Origin: Sphingobacteriaceae bacterium
Lineage (GTDB): Bacteria > Bacteroidota > Bacteroidia > Sphingobacteriales > Sphingobacteriaceae
NCBI GenBank assembly: GCA_017745075.1
Contig: JAGIAD010000002.1
Location: forward strand, 533,247 to 597,246
Direction of reading: 5' to 3'
DNA length: 64,000 nt
The stretch's first letter is position 1, and the number at the start of each line of letters is the position of its first letter. The position numbers and the translations under genes are program-made. Positions 62,259 through 64,000 of the stretch are shown one piece after another. The notes under the pieces were generated by a model. It was not told the origin of the DNA. It searched no databases and saw only the letters and a list, made by a program, of their open reading frames with translations.

Positions 62259-62412
62259 TTCACGATTTCAACAAATTTTTAAATTGTTTTAATATTATCG
62301 AGTGTTGATGTTTGATCGTCTTTTAAAAATGACCGAATCTTTAACATAAAATTTATGGCTTAATGATTTGTTAATATTAAACTTGCAACTTATGGCAATT
62401 AATTGGTAAACA

Positions 62413-63750
62413 ATGATTAATGCAAGCGATTTTGGTCGGGATTTTTTGTGGGGGGTGGCTACTGCCGCAGCGCAGATAGAAGGAACCGCAAGCCAGTATG
62501 GTAAGGGGCCTTCTATTTGGGATACTTTTACGGCTAAAAATGGCAAAATAAAGAAGAACCACAAATTAGATCCTGCCTGCGATTTTTATCATCGGTATAC
62601 AGAAGATATTGCGCTGGTTAAACATTTAGGCTTTAAGGTTTTTAGGTTCTCTATTGCCTGGTCAAGGATTTTGCCACAAGGCAGGGGAGAAGTAAATCAG
62701 GAAGGCGTCCGCTTTTACCATAACCTCATTGATGAATGCCTTACCCAGGGCATTACCCCTTATGTTACCCTTTATCACTGGGATTTGCCTCAGGCACTTG
62801 AAGACGAAGGGGGCTGGACCAGCTTTAGCATCAATGCGGCTTTTAATGCTTTTGTAAGCATCTGTGCGCTGGAATATGGCGATAAAGTGAAAAACTGGAT
62901 TGTGTTAAACGAGCCTTTTGGTTACACTTCTTTAGGTTATATGCTGGGCGTACATGCGCCAGGTAAAACGGGTCTCAGCAATTTCTTTCCCGCAGTTTTG
63001 CATACAGCCTTAGCGCAGGCCGAGGGAGGTAAGATTTTACGTGCGGAGGTGGCTAAAGCCAATATTGGTACTACTTATTCCTGCTCCGAAATACTTCCCT
63101 ACACCCAAAGCGATAACGATATACTGGCTGCAAAGCGAGTAGATTGTTTAATGAACCGTTTGTTTGTAGAACCTACATTGGGCTTAGGTTTTCCAACTGC
63201 CGATTGGGATGTGTTAGAAAAATTTCAGATCGAATATGGTACCTGGCGATTGCAGGAAAGAATGAAATTTGACTTCGATTTTATCGGGCTTCAAAACTAT
63301 TTTCCACTTACGGTAAAATACAATGCTTTTGTCCCGGTGGTTCAGGCCTGGGAAGTGAAAGCCAAAAGCAGGAAAAAACCGCATACAGCCATGGGTTGGG
63401 AGATTAACGCCAATAGCTTTTATAATATTGTAAAACAGTTTGCAGCCTATCCAAATATCAAAAATATTATCATCACTGAAAATGGCGCCGCTTATCACGA
63501 TAAACTAGTTGATGGCAAGATAGAAGATACCGAGCGGATCGAATATTTTAAACTCTACCTGGCCGCATTGCTAAAACTTAAAAATGAAGGGGTAAATGTT
63601 ACAGGTTATATGGCCTGGACGCTGATCGATAATTTTGAATGGGCTGAGGGATTTACAGCAAGGTTTGGTTTGATCTATAACGATTTTAAAACGCAGGAAC
63701 GTACCATTAAAGATTCCGGTTATTGGTGGAAAGAGTTCCTGAAGAGCTAG
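62413..63750 (+). CDS. GH1-family beta-glucosidase
   Basis: 445 residues, complete TIM barrel. Acid/base E167 in WIVLNEPFGY, nucleophile E356 in IIITENGAAY; FLWGVATAAAQIEG, TLYHWDLPQALEDEGGW and the final DNFEWAEGFTARFGL (aglycone/sugar-binding) are family signatures. No signal peptide, so it is cytoplasmic and cleaves imported beta-glucosides or cellobiose. It is a single gene after a 264-bp gap. Confidence 0.96.
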   Translation: MINASDFGRDFLWGVATAAAQIEGTASQYGKGPSIWDTFTAKNGKIKKNHKLDPACDFYHRYTEDIALVKHLGFKVFRFSIAWSRILPQGRGEVNQEGVRFYHNLIDECLTQGITPYVTLYHWDLPQALEDEGGWTSFSINAAFNAFVSICALEYGDKVKNWIVLNEPFGYTSLGYMLGVHAPGKTGLSNFFPAVLHTALAQAEGGKILRAEVAKANIGTTYSCSEILPYTQSDNDILAAKRVDCLMNRLFVEPTLGLGFPTADWDVLEKFQIEYGTWRLQERMKFDFDFIGLQNYFPLTVKYNAFVPVVQAWEVKAKSRKKPHTAMGWEINANSFYNIVKQFAAYPNIKNIIITENGAAYHDKLVDGKIEDTERIEYFKLYLAALLKLKNEGVNVTGYMAWTLIDNFEWAEGFTARFGLIYNDFKTQERTIKDSGYWWKEFLKS

Positions 63751-63884
63751 TTGATATATGCATTACGGTATTTGGGGTAACTATACTTGCTTTTTAATAT
63801 TTACTACCCGATAAAGGTAATGAGTGCCATCATTGTTACGATGTGGTTATGAGTTAAAAAATAATCCTATTATCTTTTCCGTCA

Positions 63885-63974
63885 TTGCGAGAAGGCTTTT
63901 TCAGCCGACGAAGCAATCTTATTAGCAGGGATCGCTGGTATGAAAGATTGCTTCGTCGTTCCTCCTCGCAATTG
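63885..63974. repeat. Dispersed palindromic repeat (CATTGCGAG family)
   Basis: Left arm 63885-63920 (TTGCGAGAAGG..., CGACGAAGCAATCTT) is the imperfect reverse complement of right arm 63944-63974 (AAGATTGCTTCGTCG, CCTCCTCGCAA). GTCA precedes the left arm. It is a complete element of a family widespread in sphingobacterial genomes. No gene follows to the window end. Confidence 0.8.
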
Positions 63975-64000
63975 TAAAGGTTTAGTAATTCGGTAACAGA

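Noticed and set aside
1..64000. tRNA/rRNA genes, CRISPR arrays, insertion sequences, prophage, replication origin
   Set aside because: All gaps were read for cloverleaf-like, regularly spaced or transposase-like patterns; none was found. The only repeats are the short palindromes, word-like blocks and the 290-bp duplication.

Overview
The window is a chromosomal segment from a Bacteroidota bacterium, most likely a Pedobacter-like member of the Sphingobacteriaceae. The evidence is AT-rich coding sequence, Bacteroidota-type -7 promoter boxes (TAnnTTTG), lineage-typical families (Porin_10 porin, DUF5606, S9 peptidase of the exported type, hydrolases with short signal peptides), and cysteine-poor S14 and L36. 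No tRNA, rRNA, CRISPR array, insertion sequence, phage gene or replication origin was seen.

Layout. 1-9,051 (+): the distal spc operon and the alpha operon, rpsN-rpsH-rplF-rplR-rpsE-rpmD-rplO-secY-map-infA-rpmJ-rpsM-rpsK-rpsD-rpoA-rplQ. It is interrupted by several strong hairpins and ends in a clear terminator. 9,361-14,961: a large exported glycoside-hydrolase-like protein, then an oppositely oriented GMC oxidoreductase with its gluconate-2-dehydrogenase-subunit-3-like partner. 15,231-19,243: a methyltransferase, a DUF1304 membrane protein and dnaK. 19,611-29,615: an orphan membrane protein, a sugar kinase/nucleotidyltransferase pair, a HerA-like ATPase, a CbpM/CbpA co-chaperone pair, an S9 peptidase and a DUF1801 protein. 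30,076-32,486 (+): a cytoplasmic PAS histidine kinase, a NarL-type response regulator and an ECF sigma factor. 32,848-38,815: exonuclease III, a PAS protein, an M42 peptidase, an acetyltransferase, an MFS transporter and a carboxyltransferase. 39,723-42,811: a SulP transporter and beta-carbonic anhydrase module flanked by small orphan proteins. 42,927-46,173: a sulfatase and proline-catabolic pruA.

The most interesting locus is 46,353-51,684 (-), a seven-gene, mostly overlapping operon: FAD-dependent oxidoreductase, SAM methyltransferase, type III polyketide synthase with an intact Cys-His-Asn triad, FabZ-like dehydratase, ketosynthase, acyl carrier protein and phosphopantetheinyl transferase. 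It looks like a self-contained pathway that builds or edits an acyl starter on its own carrier, condenses it to a phenolic or pyrone lipid, then methylates and oxidises it. Its product is unknown to me.

51,956-63,750: lpxK overlapping a purine nucleoside phosphorylase and a Porin_10 porin; an outer-membrane beta-barrel; an exported protein usually mislabelled asparagine synthetase B; a cyclophilin; a DUF5606 protein; a previously hidden 42-residue membrane protein next to rlmH; a MutS-like ATPase with predicted membrane segments; and a GH1 beta-glucosidase.

Intergenic DNA is rich in dispersed palindromes of several families that share a GTCAT...AATCT layout, plus a 290-bp tandem duplication in the 907-bp gene-free stretch at 38,816-39,722.
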